64,000 nucleotides of DNA from Tragulus kanchil (taxonomy: Eukaryota; Chordata; Mammalia; Artiodactyla; Tragulidae). The position numbers and the translations under genes were made by a program. The notes beneath the pieces were generated by a model. That model did not search any database. It worked only from the letters and a program-made list of their open reading frames with translations, and was not told the DNA's origin. Shown here in pieces: positions 1 to 17,806 of this stretch. The number at the start of each line of letters is the position of its first letter. Position 1 is the first letter of the stretch. Where the stretch lies: NCBI GenBank assembly GCA_022376925.1, contig JAIOJX010000002.1:38774501-38838500 (forward strand), read 5' to 3'.

Positions 1-333
1 TATTCTAATACCCTTTGATATCGCTTTCTAACAATTCCACAGTGACAAGAGAACCGACTGTGGGACCTCAATACCTTCAGATCATGTAACTCTGACACCT
101 GGTCATATGTCTTTGGATATGTTGTGGTCTCCTAGTTTATAATCTATGGAAACTTGAATAGAACTTGTATCCTGTTAAGTGAAAATTGTACAAATCTTCA
201 TTATGTTGAATTGGTTCACAGTGCTTTTCAGATCTACTATATCCTACTTTCCTGTATACTCACTCCATTCACTTTTGAGCATTAGATATTGAAATTAAAA
301 ATGTTAACGTATCTACTTTAAAAAGTAATTGTA

Positions 334-650
334 GGGCTTCCCCTGGTGGTCCAGTGGATAAGGACACCGCCTTGCAGTGCAAGGGGCGCCCGTTCGAGCC
401 CTGGCCTGGGAAGATCCCACGTGCCGCGGAGCGGCTGGACCGATGTGTCCAATCACCGAGCCGGAGCTCTGGAGCGCATGCGCCCAGAGCCGGTGCTCTG
501 CGACAACAGACGCCACCGCGATGGGAGGCCCACACGGGCCAAAGAACAAAGATGGATGAAACTAGACAAATGAAAGACCAGTGAAAGTGGCCCGCCCACC
601 CCCCTTCCCTCCCCACCCCCGCCAAAAAAAAAAAAAAAAAAAAGAAAAAA
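334..650 (+). mobile_element. CHR-like SINE, long-tail type
   Basis: tRNA-Glu-derived head with box A (tggtccagtgg) and box B (gttcgagccct), then a body unlike Bov-tA, ending gtggcccgcc plus a C-rich tail and poly-A. Flanked by a 13-base target duplication starting at 321. Assembly copies at 1417-1743 and, 3' half only, 2644-2855. Confidence 0.85.
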
Positions 651-744
651 AAAGTAAATGTAATATACAGTGGAACTACAAGTAACTTTGGTATTTTCCA
701 AGTCTCTTGCAAATACTTTCATAGTTTAAAAAAAAAAAAAAGGA

Positions 745-890
745 GGACGGGGCCCCCAAATCCCTGGAGGAGGGCATGGCAGCCCACTCCAGTATTCCTG
801 CCTGCAGAGTCCCGTGGACAGAGGAGCCTGGCGGGCTAGTCCACGGAGGTCACAAAGAGTTGGATACGACTGAAGCAATACAGCATGCAT
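745..890 (+). mobile_element. Bov-tA SINE, 3' part
   Basis: ccctggaggagggcatggca, then gacagaggagcctggcgggc and aaagagttggatacgactga, the diagnostic Bov-tA/BovB tail. The head is missing at the junction with poly-A. Confidence 0.85.
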
Positions 891-1416
891 TCACGCACAT
901 CACTTTAAAGTGGACATCTAATTTCAATTAACGGGGTTTTTTGGGTATTAATTTCTCATTTAAATGCTTTCTTGTCTGCAATCACCCTGTCTTTTCAGTC
1001 TTTTAACTGTATTGAGGCTTTCAATGGCTAATCAAAGATCTCTCTTGGTACATGTCACATTGCACTTGAAGATATGTGGGTTATATTCTAATACCCTTTG
1101 ATATCGCTTTCTAACAATTCCACAGTGACAAGAGAACCGACTGTGGGACCTCAATACCTTCAGATCATGTAACTCTGACACCTGGTCATATGTCTTTGGA
1201 TATGTTGTGGTCTCCTAGTTTATAATCTATGGAAACTTGAATAGAACTTGTATCCTGTTAAGTGAAAATTGTACAAATCTTCATTATGTTGAATTGGTTC
1301 ACAGTGCTTTTCAGATCTACTATATCCTACTTTCCTGTATACTCACTCCATTCACTTTTGAGCATTAGATATTGAAATTAAAAATGTTAACGTATCTACT
1401 TTAAAAAGTAATTGTA

Positions 1417-1743
1417 GGGCTTCCCCTGGTGGTCCAGTGGATAAGGACACCGCCTTGCAGTGCAAGGGGCGCCCGTTCGAGCCCTGGCCTGGGAAGATCC
1501 CACGTGCCGCGGAGCGGCTGGACCGATGTGTCCAATCACCGAGCCGGAGCTCTGGAGCGCATGCGCCCAGAGCCGGTGCTCTGCGACAACAGACGCCACC
1601 GCGATGGGAGGCCCACACGGGCCAAAGAACAAAGATGGATGAAACTAGACAAATGAAAGACCAGTGAAAGTGGCCCGCCCCCCCCCCTCCCCCCCCCACC
1701 CCCGCCAAAAAAAAAAAAAAGAAAAGAAAAGAAAAAAAAAAAA
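1417..1743 (+). mobile_element. CHR-like SINE, duplicate of 334-650
   Basis: Same insertion with a different homopolymer pattern in the tail. Confidence 0.85.
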
Positions 1744-2434
1744 GTAATTGTAATATACAGTGGAACTACAAGTAACTTTGGTATTTTCCAAGTCTCTTGC
1801 AAATACTTTCATAGTTTAAAAAAAAAAAAAAAAAAAACAGAACAAGGGAGCAATTTACCCTAATGGAAAGTGCTTTTGAAACAGTATTAGAGGTAACATT
1901 GCCATCATTTGCAGTCTATGCCATTTTGATTTAAAAAAAGACTTCAAACAGACTAAGCAGTGGTTTTCTCACATCTGGGAAGGTCAGAAACGAGCAACAG
2001 TAAGACAGTATGGACAATATGGACTTTCTCTCTGTAGACTTCTGTGTTACATAATTTCCAAGCTAGCATGGCCTACTCTGATGATAAGTTTTTTGGGACT
2101 TTTCCAATGTTAGAAAAGGAAAACATATTCTATCCCCAACTCCTAGTGAGTCACTGTAATCATCAATAAAAACACATCTTCTGTGTGCCTCGCTGTTCTT
2201 CTTTGCAATCACTCCTTTTCTTCCACATACAACGTTTCAGTAACTTTTTAGAACCTAACACAGGAAGCCTAAGACGCCTCTCCGGCCTGAATGTTTAGCA
2301 AAAGGAGGCACGGAAAAAGGTAGATGGCGTCTGCTCCTTTATCATCACTCTCCTTCAAAAACATAGCTTTACTATGACCGATGAATTAAATACCTTCGTT
2401 TTAAAACTTACTGGACGCAGTATTAGGCACGTGC

Positions 2435-2605
2435 TTGTGTGTGCTCCGTTGTGCTCAACCCTTCTGTGACTTCATGGACTGTAGCTGGCCAGGCTCCTCT
2501 GTCCACAGGATGCTCCCCTGCAAGGGATCTTCCTGACCCAGGAATCAAACCTGCATCTCCTCGCACTGACAGGTGGTTTCCTTTCCATGGAGCCACCCTG
2601 AACGC
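2435..2605 (-). mobile_element. Bov-tA SINE, diverged
   Basis: Minus orientation; ttcatggactgtagc, caggctcctctgtcc and gatcttcctgacccaggaat are recognisable. Assembly copy at 3545-3715. Confidence 0.8.
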
Positions 2606-2643
2606 CCCTACTCTTAGGCACAGACAAGGCTTCGGGCCAACCA

Positions 2644-2824
2644 GATGTGTCCAATCACCGAGCCGGAGCTCTGGAGCGCATGCGCCCAGAGCCGGTGCTC
2701 TGCGACAACAGAGGCCACCGCGATGGGAGGCCCACACGGGCCAAAGAACAAAGATGGATGAAACTAGACAAATGAAAGACCAGTGGAAGTGGCCCGCCCC
2801 CCCCCCCCCCCCCCCCCCCCTCCC

Positions 2825-2855
<31 letters not shown>
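2644..2855 (+). mobile_element. CHR-like SINE, 3' half, duplicate
   Basis: 3' part of the same insertion. The mixed C-rich tail has become a run of more than 20 C, then a run of about 30 A, a sign of consensus error. Confidence 0.85.
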
Positions 2856-2857
<2 letters not shown>

Positions 2858-3544
2858 TTGTAATATACAGTGGAACTACAAGTAACTTTGGTATTTTCCA
2901 AGTCTCTTGCAAATACTTTCATAGTTTAAAAAAAAAAAAAAAAAAAACAGAACAAGGGAGCAATTTACCCTAATGGAAAGTGCTTTTGAAACAGTATTAG
3001 AGGTAACATTGCCATCATTTGCAGTCTATGCCATTTTGATTTAAAAAAAGACTTCAAACAGACTAAGCAGTGGTTTTCTCACATCTGGGAAGGTCAGAAA
3101 CGAGCAACAGTAAGACAGTATGGACAATATGGACTTTCTCTCTGTAGACTTCTGTGTTACATAATTTCCAAGCTAGCATGGCCTACTCTGATGATAAGTT
3201 TTTTGGGACTTTTCCAATGTTAGAAAAGGAAAACATATTCTATCCCCAACTCCTAGTGAGTCACTGTAATCATCAATAAAAACACATCTTCTGTGTGCCT
3301 CGCTGTTCTTCTTTGCAATCACTCCTTTTCTTCCACATACAACGTTTCAGTAACTTTTTAGAACCTAACACAGGAAGCCTAAGACGCCTCTCCGGCCTGA
3401 ATGTTTAGCAAAAGGAGGCACGGAAAAAGGTAGATGGCGTCTGCTCCTTTATCATCACTCTCCTTCAAAAACATAGCTTTACTATGACCGATGAATTAAA
3501 TACCTTCGTTTTAAAACTTACTGGACGCAGTATTAGGCACGTGC

Positions 3545-3715
3545 TTGTGTGTGCTCCGTTGTGCTCAACCCTTCTGTGACTTCATGGACTGTAGCTGGCC
3601 AGGCTCCTCTGTCCACAGGATGCTCCCCTGCAAGGGATCTTCCTGACCCAGGAATCAAACCTGCATCTCCTCGCACTGACAGGTGGTTTCCTTTCCATGG
3701 AGCCACCCTGAACGC
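3545..3715 (-). mobile_element. Bov-tA SINE, duplicate of 2435-2605
   Basis: Same insertion in the second copy of block B. Confidence 0.8.
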
Positions 3716-3737
3716 CCCTACTCTTAGGCACAGACAA

Positions 3738-4932
3738 AGAATTCTGGCGCTCTTTTGGATGACTGTCTAACGTGAGTCAGTTAACCTTGGGGCTGAAGCC
3801 GGTCAACGCCCAGAGGTGTCAACGCCCCTGCCGGCTGTCACACTGCGCCATCACAACAGGGTTTTCAGCAGAGAACACGAGCTTTGGGAGAGGACTTCCG
3901 CTCCGTGTGCTAGAGACGGGCCGTAGCCAAGCTTTGACCAGTGGGATGGGCGCAAGTTTGGGTTTTGTGTGGCCGCTTCTGGGCTCGTCTTTGGGAAAGC
4001 GGCTCCGCGTGGACCCGTTTGGGCCACAAAGACATACATCTCTTTATGGCTGGGGGAGCCAGGGAGGGGCTGGGAAGCCAGCCGGCCCTACGCTGACCTC
4101 CACACTTCACCTCTGAGAGAACAACAAACTCGGTCTCGTTCGCGCCACAGGGACCTGGGGCTCGGATCAGTGGAGGCACCGCTCATACAGACCCCGACTC
4201 CATGGAAAATAAAACCCTGTTCTTAGACAGCGCCCGTCCTCTGAAGTTCCCAGGGGGCTGTCAGAGACAGCAATTCCAGCACTGATTCTTACGAGCTCTG
4301 GGCACTGAGGAACGGTTCGGTAACAAGCCAAACTAAGTAATCCTGGATAAAAACTGAAATAAATACTTTTCGTACATAAATTACTTTATCAATTGAGTAT
4401 CAGCCCAGCAATATTTGAGGTAGATATGTTAACAAAATAATGCATGGTTTTTAAATTTTTTTATTTTAACAAAATAAACATGAATCATTTTACTTCTACT
4501 GTAGAAGAGTTATCATGAGTTATTCAAGATTTAATTGCATCAAAATAAATTAAGCTTCCACGTGGTTTAAACAGAACAGATCTTTGCAAAGCTAAACAAG
4601 CTTATGACTGACTGCTGAACCATTTAGATTAACTGAGTTTAATTTACACTTTATCAGTTATTCTTATGGCTTATATAACCACTGAACATTTTTCAAAATC
4701 ATTTAAAATGACTGAAAAACAAAGCTTTCCAAAGTCTATAAAATAAATAAAATTGTATCATTTAGACCATTTACCTTATTCTTCTTCAAAAAAAAAAATG
4801 TTAATGGCTTGATCATTTTTGAGGTTTCTATCAGAGTTGATAAAAATGAATTCACTTGGAACTTTCCTTTCAATCCTGCTAGCAAATATGACAACATTTG
4901 GAAATTATCCACCAGTGTTACACCTTGAACTC
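3738..4932. other. Non-coding flank downstream of MRPL15
   Basis: GC-moderate to about 4300, then AT-rich. No gene, RNA gene or clear retroposon seen. Present once. Confidence 0.6.
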
Positions 4933-5377
4933 AGATCCCACATCTTCATCAGTCTGGGTTGAAGCCTTGCTCTCTCTGAGCAAGAGGTTCCTCATGGCCG
5001 AACGAGAGGCTCACCAGCTCTTGGTGAGCGGCCCTCAGACCCTGACCAAGTAGCCAACAAAACAAACCAGCCCACCTGTGTGCATTCTGATCTGCAACAG
5101 TGAGACAGGACTTAGACGGGACGGCGGACCGCTCACGGGGAACCACCGACGAGCTGCCCGCTTCCCTGGGCAGAGGGCCAGGGAGCTCGTGCTGCCGACA
5201 CGCACACACAGACCCACACCTTCCACGCAGTCCTGGCGCACAGCATTTTTAATTTAGGTAAGAGAGATACGTGATTACACAGGAAACATCGACCTCTGCA
5301 GAACCATACGCTGAGCCAGGGAGTCGGGAACTGTGGGCCATGCCTCTGCCCGCACTCCCTGCCCCCCCGGAAGGACC

Positions 5378-5710
5378 TCAGGAGCTGTAGTATTCGAGCA
5401 GCTTCTCATCCGTAGGTTTCAGGATTTTCTTATCCGCCATGTTCACCACCCACCCCGGAGCAAGACCAAAGAAAATCTGCCTTGGATCCTTCCGAGTACT
5501 GAGCATTTTGAAGAGTTCGTCTTTAGTAATGTCAGGTAGAATGTAACCATACTTCCTGGCGAGCTCCAGTCTTGCCTCGAAACCTGGCGGGTCGGCCAGG
5601 TAGCCGCGTTCCTGGCGTTGGTGTAGTAGGGCACCAGCACCTCGGGCGGCAGCAACCGCTTGGGATGGGTTGTCCCCGGAGAAAGAACGGGATGGGTTTG
5701 CACAGAATTT
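5378..5710 (-). pseudogene. MRPL15: MRPL15 exon 5, frameshifted duplicate
   Basis: 333 bases matching 6563-6900 but missing five bases, all G (or C on the coding strand) from short runs between about 5578 and 5663. The frame is lost after RGQPIP and regained only in part. The same acceptor, stop and 3' UTR are present. Loss of single bases only at G runs is typical of long-read consensus error, so this is best seen as an uncorrected assembly copy of exon 5, not a real pseudogene. Confidence 0.88.
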
Positions 5711-6432
5711 CTAGAAAACACATTTTAAACAAATAGAGAGAGATGCAAATACTGGCAATATACGTAACGGTTTTCTCTAATAATGATATTCTACTAATTA
5801 TTAACTTTAATATATTTGCAAGATGAGAACTTAATTCCAAAAACTTTTTTTACTAACTAGACTCAAGTAAGCAAATGGAAACGCTTGATCTTTAAAGTCA
5901 AAAGTTACTCCTGGGTTACCCAACAATTAGTGAATTTCGAAACATGGGAAACAGCACACTTAAGCTCTACTTTTATTTCCTAAACAACTTTTTATGACCC
6001 ACTGGCTGAGACACATCAGAAGACGCAGCCCACCAGTCCCGCTGCAGTAGAAATTTCCAAAACAGAAACCAGGTGCGGAACAAGTCACAGCCCTCGTGAG
6101 GCAGTCGGCACGAGACCGGATCCCACATCTTCATCAGTCTGGGTTGAAGCCTTGCTCTCTCTGAGCAAGAGGTTCCTCATGGCCGAACGAGAGGCTCACC
6201 AGCTCTTGGTGAGCGGCCCTCAGACCCTGACCAAGTAGCCAACAAAACAAACCAGCCCACCTGTGTGCATTCTGATCTGCAACAGTGAGACAGGACTTAG
6301 ACGGGACGGCGGACCGCTCACGGGGAACCACCGACGAGCTGCCCGCTTCCCTGGGCAGAGGGCCAGGGAGCTCGTGCTGCCGACACGCACACACAGACCC
6401 ACACCTTCCACGCAGTCCTGGCGCACAGCATT

Positions 6433-6438
6433 TTTAAT
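6433..6438 (-). terminator. MRPL15: MRPL15 polyadenylation signal (ATTAAA)
   Basis: The variant signal ATTAAA lies on the minus strand 125 bases past the MRPL15 stop. The same signal is repeated in the duplicate copy at about 5248-5253. No canonical AATAAA is closer to the stop. Confidence 0.55.
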
Positions 6439-6562
6439 TTAGGTAAGAGAGATACGTGATTACACAGGAAACATCGACCTCTGCAGAACCATACGCTGAG
6501 CCAGGGAGTCGGGAACTGTGGGCCATGCCTCTGCCCGCACTCCCTGCCCCCCCGGAAGGACC

Positions 6563-12097
<5,535 letters not shown>

Positions 12098-12260
12098 GAC
12101 CCAGGATCGAGAAGCCGCAAAGGCGCCGGGACGCCAGGCCGCCAGACCCACGTGATCTCCGCCGCTGCTTTACGGCCTTCGCTTTACGACCTCTGCTTTA
12201 CGGCCGCGGGACATGCCGGGATTCAGCCTGCATCATGGCGGCGGCAGGTAGGCCAGGTTT
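12098..12260 (-). promoter_or_regulatory. MRPL15: MRPL15 promoter / 5' UTR, CpG-rich
   Basis: GC-rich, CpG-dense sequence directly upstream of the MRPL15 start. It holds a perfect 14-base-period triple repeat (12167-12208) and an ATGGCGGCGGC motif at 12235 that resembles a YY1 site. There is no TATA box. The transcription start is not fixed by sequence. Confidence 0.6.
12167..12208. repeat. Three 14-base tandem units in the MRPL15 promoter
   Basis: Units start at 12167, 12181 and 12195, each gctttacg followed by Rcc and two to three variable bases. The spacing is exactly 14 bases. It lies 70-110 bases upstream of the start codon. Confidence 0.85.
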
Positions 12261-13503
12261 CCTTCTCCCAAATTGCACCAGCTTTGTGTTTAGTTCACTG
12301 GGGATGGCGCCGTATTTTGAGAGATCGGGCCTTGCTCTCTGCTTGGAATATGCGGCTTTCTCTTGCGCCACACAAACACGCATTGAAGACGCTGCGCGTT
12401 CGGGGAATTACGGAGTGACTCTGGCCGGAGTTCTCAGTGCTTAGTCTGGTCTTTAGAGGCACGGTCTTCGAGCTCCACGTGGAGCCCAGAATATTTACCC
12501 TGGGCGCTGAAGTACTAGCTTGGAACAGGGCTGGTTATAGGACCTCTGAAGTGAAATTTTTCACAACCCAGAATTGTGCTATTTGGGACAAACGGAGGAG
12601 GGCTACATGTAGCCTGGAAAACAGCTTCTCTGCTCTAGGAAGTTTGGAAGAGGTAGTGAGGGAAGGTCGGTTTATAGGTGGAGTCAAAACACATTCTGTA
12701 GAGGCTCCTGCTAGTAAGGAGGAGCAGGTGTCACCGTGATTGAGTTCAGTGTCTTTCTAGATAGGAGAAGAGAAAAAAATTGGGGCTCATGAAATCTGCT
12801 GAAAATAAGTGACGATATGAAGGCCTGTTCTGCCCGTTTTCCCCAGCGTGCAGATGCCTCAGTCCTAACCTCCGCCCTGGCCTCTTTTGTTTTGAGGGTG
12901 GAGGAACGGATTGGAAGGTCAGGGACTGCCGCGGCTCTTGACTTCATCCTTGTAGAGGCAGATGGCGAGTGCCTTTCCAGTTGCAGCCCTAAGACTGGAG
13001 ACTAACACTCAGGATCGTGCTATTAAGAATGGCTGGCTGGTTCCAGCCTATGCCCGTCCACGTGCATCTGTGCTGCTTTGACCAGGTCCCAGATACTCTT
13101 CACGGCTAGGCCCTGGTTAGGGAACTAAGATTCAACAAGATGAATGTGGCAGAGGGGAAAAAAAAACTACAGAAAAGGTTGCATTCATCCCTTTATTTGA
13201 GAAATGTTTGTGAGTAAGACTCTGATCTTGTTACTGAAAAATGCACATGGATAAAGTCAAACAAGGTTTTGCTCCCAGATTATTTGAAGTCTAGTAGGGG
13301 AGATTTTTCCAAAAATGCGTGTTTTTGAAAAGTTTTTTTTTTAAAAAAAGGCCTGTTGTAGTGCTAATAGCACAAATACAGGAGAAATACAAATATGTGA
13401 TTTCTGTAAAACAATGAAGATTAAAGGCCAAATTGTTTAGAAGTGCAGAAAGAAATATAGTGAAAAAAAAATAGAAGCTCGACTTGAGGGCTTTTCATTT
13501 TCA
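12261..13503. other. Intergenic DNA after the MRPL15 promoter
   Basis: The GC content falls quickly with distance from the CpG island. A plus-strand ATGGCGGCGGCAG followed by GTAGG at 12235 could be a first exon of a divergent transcript, but no further exon was identified. Confidence 0.5.
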
Positions 13504-13671
13504 GTATGATATATTTCATCATCTTTCTGATAGAAACCTAATACTTCTGGGAAGAAAATTGCCACATAGGTTGCAAAGTATGTCCTAACCTACAAAAAGT
13601 AGCAGTTTTCCCCCTTGTCTAGAAAAATCATAGTTTGGAGTCAGTAATGAGCTTCTCAGTGAGTGTTAATT

Positions 13672-13693
13672 CACATACACACACACACACACG
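13672..13693. repeat. CA microsatellite
   Basis: Short (CA)n tract; recurs at 14821-14842 in block E with the same length. Confidence 0.85.
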
Positions 13694-14173
13694 TATTTTA
13701 ATCAGAACAATTTCTACTGAATAAATGCGATCCAGGAAATACAACACTGTGCTGCACTTCTGGGAAGCAGTGCCTTTGTGTGGTATAGGTGATGCGGTGT
13801 TATTGGTGGGTATCAGTTAATGATAGTTAAGGTCATAGTTGTAGACTCCATGTTTATTTCATAGCAGTGTGTTGACCAAGCATATAAAACAGGAAAAATA
13901 GCTGGATGAGTCTCATCTGTGTTGTAAGTAGGTAAATTAAGGGTTTGTGGCAAGTAGGTCATTGATATTTATACCTAGAGAGGTTGTCCACCATCATAGT
14001 CACTGCAGGACAATGTTTATTAAGCGCCCACAGGCTTGGGGTGTTGGGCTAGCCCCGTCCAAGTCACACTGAGGAGGCCTTGTACTAAGAAAACTCAGCA
14101 GCTACTTAAGATTCATCCTGACACCAGCCCTGGTTAATAATACCTACTGAGTCATTATATAAAAGAATGGAGT

Positions 14174-14303
14174 GGGGCATCACTGGCAGTCCGTGGTTAA
14201 GGCTCCCTGCTTCCACCTCAGGGCAATGCAGGTTTGATCCATGGTCGTGGGAATAATATCCCACATGGGAATCATCAAATAATTAAAAATAAAAATTGAA
14301 AAA
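14174..14303 (+). mobile_element. Short tRNA-Glu SINE, diverged
   Basis: Head-like ggcatcactggcagtccg and box B-like caggtttgatccatgg, then a short A-rich tail. Assembly copy at 15323-15452. Confidence 0.65.
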
Positions 14304-15322
14304 AGAAATCTTTTGCTGGTTTTATTTCTAGATAGCCCCAATTTCTGGTCTCCTTCCCTCCTGGCTGCCCTCTCTCATGTCTACTGTCTGTTCCTAGACT
14401 GTCTGACCTCTAAATGTTGAAGTTTATTTTTTCTATGCAGATGTTCTTCCAGGGTGATCTTAAATAGTTTGTCAATTCTCAGATTTATACTTGCATCCCA
14501 AATCAGAGTCCACCTGTAGCAGCATTCTAACTGAAGGATAGAAAAGAGAAAGACGGAGGAGCAGAAAATACGAACTACATAGTGGTTGAAAACTTCCCAA
14601 ATATGATGAAAACATCACATATCCAAGAAGCCTAATAAACTCGGCTTTTTTCGTATGATATATTTCATCATCTTTCTGATAGAAACCTAATACTTCTGGG
14701 AAGAAAATTGCCACATAGGTTGCAAAGTATGTCCTAACCTACAAAAAGTAGCAGTTTTCCCCCTTGTCTAGAAAAATCATAGTTTGGAGTCAGTAATGAG
14801 CTTCTCAGTGAGTGTTAATTCACATACACACACACACACACGTATTTTAATCAGAACAATTTCTACTGAATAAATGCGATCCAGGAAATACAACACTGTG
14901 CTGCACTTCTGGGAAGCAGTGCCTTTGTGTGGTATAGGTGATGCGGTGTTATTGGTGGGTATCAGTTAATGATAGTTAAGGTCATAGTTGTAGACTCCAT
15001 GTTTATTTCATAGCAGTGTGTTGACCAAGCATATAAAACAGGAAAAATAGCTGGATGAGTCTCATCTGTGTTGTAAGTAGGTAAATTAAGGGTTTGTGGC
15101 AAGTAGGTCATTGATATTTATACCTAGAGAGGTTGTCCACCATCATAGTCACTGCAGGACAATGTTTATTAAGCGCCCACAGGCTTGGGGTGTTGGGCTA
15201 GCCCCGTCCAAGTCACACTGAGGAGGCCTTGTACTAAGAAAACTCAGCAGCTACTTAAGATTCATCCTGACACCAGCCCTGGTTAATAATACCTACTGAG
15301 TCATTATATAAAAGAATGGAGT

Positions 15323-15452
15323 GGGGCATCACTGGCAGTCCGTGGTTAAGGCTCCCTGCTTCCACCTCAGGGCAATGCAGGTTTGATCCATGGTCGTGGG
15401 AATAATATCCCACATGGGAATCATCAAATAATTAAAAATAAAAATTGAAAAA
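15323..15452 (+). mobile_element. Short tRNA-Glu SINE, duplicate of 14174-14303
   Basis: Same insertion in the second copy of block E. Confidence 0.65.
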
Positions 15453-16053
15453 AGAAATCTTTTGCTGGTTTTATTTCTAGATAGCCCCAATTTCTGGTCT
15501 CCTTCCCTCCTGGCTGCCCTCTCTCATGTCTACTGTCTGTTCCTAGACTGTCTGACCTCTAAATGTTGAAGTTTATTTTTTCTATGCAGATGTTCTTCCA
15601 GGGTGATCTTAAATAGTTTGTCAATTCTCAGATTTATACTTGCATCCCAAATCAGAGTCCACCTGTAGCAGCATTCTAACTGAAGGATAGAAAAGAGAAA
15701 GACGGAGGAGCAGAAAAATACGAACTACATAGTGGTTGAAAACTTCCCAAATATGATGAAAAACATCACATATCCAAGAAGCCTAATAAACTCTTAGGAT
15801 GATAGAAAGGAAATTTACACCCAGACACATCATGGTCAAATGCTGAAAGCTGCAGGTGTATATCCAAAGGAGCTGAAAGCAGGAACTCAAAACAGATACT
15901 TGTATGCCAGTGTTCATTGCAGCATAATTTACAAAAACCAAAAGGTGGAAACAACTCAAGTGTCCACACAGGAGATGAATGGATAAACAAAAAGTTAGCA
16001 TTCACCTGCAAAAGGAAAGGAAGGTGAAACTTGAAAACACTATGCTAAACGAT

Positions 16054-16606
16054 GGGACTTCCTTGGTGGTTCAGTGGTTAAGAATCCACCTACCGGGCTT
16101 CCCCGGTAGCTCAGTGGTATAAAATCTGCCTGCCAATGCAGGAGACACAGGTTCAATCCCTGCTCTGGAAAGATCCCACATATATGCAGCATCTAAACCT
16201 GGGGACCACAACTACTGAGCCTGTGCTCTAGAGTCCAGGAGCCCCAGAGCCTGTTTCCACACAAGAAAAGTTACTTCCAAAAGAAGCCTGTGCACCACAA
16301 CTAAAGAATAGTCCCAGCTCTCCAGAACTACACAGTAACAAAGACCCAGCACAACCATAAATAAATAAACATAATAAATTTAAAGAAAAAGAATCCACCT
16401 ACCAGAGCGGAGGACAGGAGTTCGATTCCTGGTCTGGGAAGATCACACCTGCCACATCGCAACTAAATCTATGTGCCCGAATTACCTAACCCATGTCCCA
16501 CAACTACGGAAGCCTGTGCACCTCAAAGCCCATGCTCAACAACTAGAGAAAACCCCCACGTAGCTGTGAAGACCTAGTGCAGTCAAAAATAAATGGATAA
16601 CTAAAA
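16054..16606 (+). mobile_element. CHR-type SINE interrupted by a second CHR-type SINE
   Basis: The outer element (gggacttccttggtggttca ...) is split at 16096 by an inner complete element (16096-16389) flanked by agaatccacctacc at both ends; the outer body resumes at 16404. Both have the classic CHR body (cacaactactgagcctgtgc) and tail (agtcaaaaataaat). The pair is inserted in an L1 fragment. Assembly copy at 17202-17754. Confidence 0.88.
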
Positions 16607-17201
16607 AAAAGGACCCCACTATGCTAAATAAGAGAGATACAAAAGCACAGCTACTGTATGAATTCACTTACATAAATATCTGGAATAAGCGAATTCACAG
16701 AGACAGAAGGTGGATTAGGTATTGCCAGGAGTTGCAGAGAGGAAAGTAGGAAGAGTGTCTGCCTAGAGCAATGAAAACCGTTTGGAAGAGTGGTGGAGCC
16801 TGCGCAATGTTTTAATTGAAGTTAATGCTACTGAATTGCTCCATAAAGTGGCAAATTTTATTTTAAATACATTTTACTATGAAAAAAGTCAAGTGAATGT
16901 GCCACAAAATCATTGAATTGCTCTCTTTAATGGATAAGTTGTATGATTTCTAAATTATGTCAACAAAGCTGTTTAAATACAACAGAAATGCTGAAAGCTG
17001 CAGGTGTATTTCCAAAGGAGCTGAAAGCAGGAACTCAAAACAGATACTTGTATGCCAGTGTTCATTGCAGCATAATTTACAAAAACCAAAAGGTGGAAAC
17101 AACTCAAGTGTCCACACAGGAGATGAATGGATAAACAAAAAGTTAGCATTCACCTGCAAAAGGAAAGGAAGGTGAAACTTGAAAACACTATGCTAAACGA
17201 T

Positions 17202-17754
17202 GGGACTTCCTTGGTGGTTCAGTGGTTAAGAATCCACCTACCGGGCTTCCCCGGTAGCTCAGTGGTATAAAATCTGCCTGCCAATGCAGGAGACACAGGT
17301 TCAATCCCTGCTCTGGAAAGATCCCACATATATGCAGCATCTAAACCTGGGGACCACAACTACTGAGCCTGTGCTCTAGAGTCCAGGAGCCCCAGAGCCT
17401 GTTTCCACACAAGAAAAGTTACTTCCAAAAGAAGCCTGTGCACCACAACTAAAGAATAGTCCCAGCTCTCCAGAACTACACAGTAACAAAGACCCAGCAC
17501 AACCATAAATAAATAAACATAATAAATTTAAAGAAAAAGAATCCACCTACCAGAGCGGAGGACAGGAGTTCGATTCCTGGTCTGGGAAGATCACACCTGC
17601 CACATCGCAACTAAATCTATGTGCCCGAATTACCTAACCCATGTCCCACAACTACGGAAGCCTGTGCACCTCAAAGCCCATGCTCAACAACTAGAGAAAA
17701 CCCCCACGTAGCTGTGAAGACCTAGTGCAGTCAAAAATAAATGGATAACTAAAA
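17202..17754 (+). mobile_element. Nested CHR-type SINE pair, duplicate of 16054-16606
   Basis: Same nested pair in the second copy of block F. Confidence 0.88.
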
Positions 17755-17806
17755 AAAAGGACCCCACTATGCTAAATAAGAGAGATACAAAAGCACAGCT
17801 ACTGTA

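Larger units (their letters stand above)
1..1829. repeat. Tandem ~1.08 kb duplication A
   Basis: 1-741 recurs at 1084-1829, offset 1083-1090. By analogy with the other blocks the first copy begins before the window and the second near 745. The copies differ mostly in the A and C runs of the SINE tail. Confidence 0.93.
1524..3737. repeat. Tandem ~1.11 kb duplication B
   Basis: 1524-2627 recurs at 2644-3737, offset 1110-1120, with a 16-base linker. It begins inside the SINE of block A, so the 3' half of that SINE is present three times. Confidence 0.93.
13504..15794. repeat. Tandem ~1.15 kb duplication E
   Basis: 13504-14642 recurs at 14653-15794, offset 1149, 10-base linker. Intergenic; includes a CA microsatellite and a truncated SINE. 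Confidence 0.95.

Noticed and set aside
336..410. tRNA-Glu-like sequence
   Set aside because: It is the head of a SINE with tail and target duplication; it occurs at many loci and cannot be assumed to be a tRNA gene.
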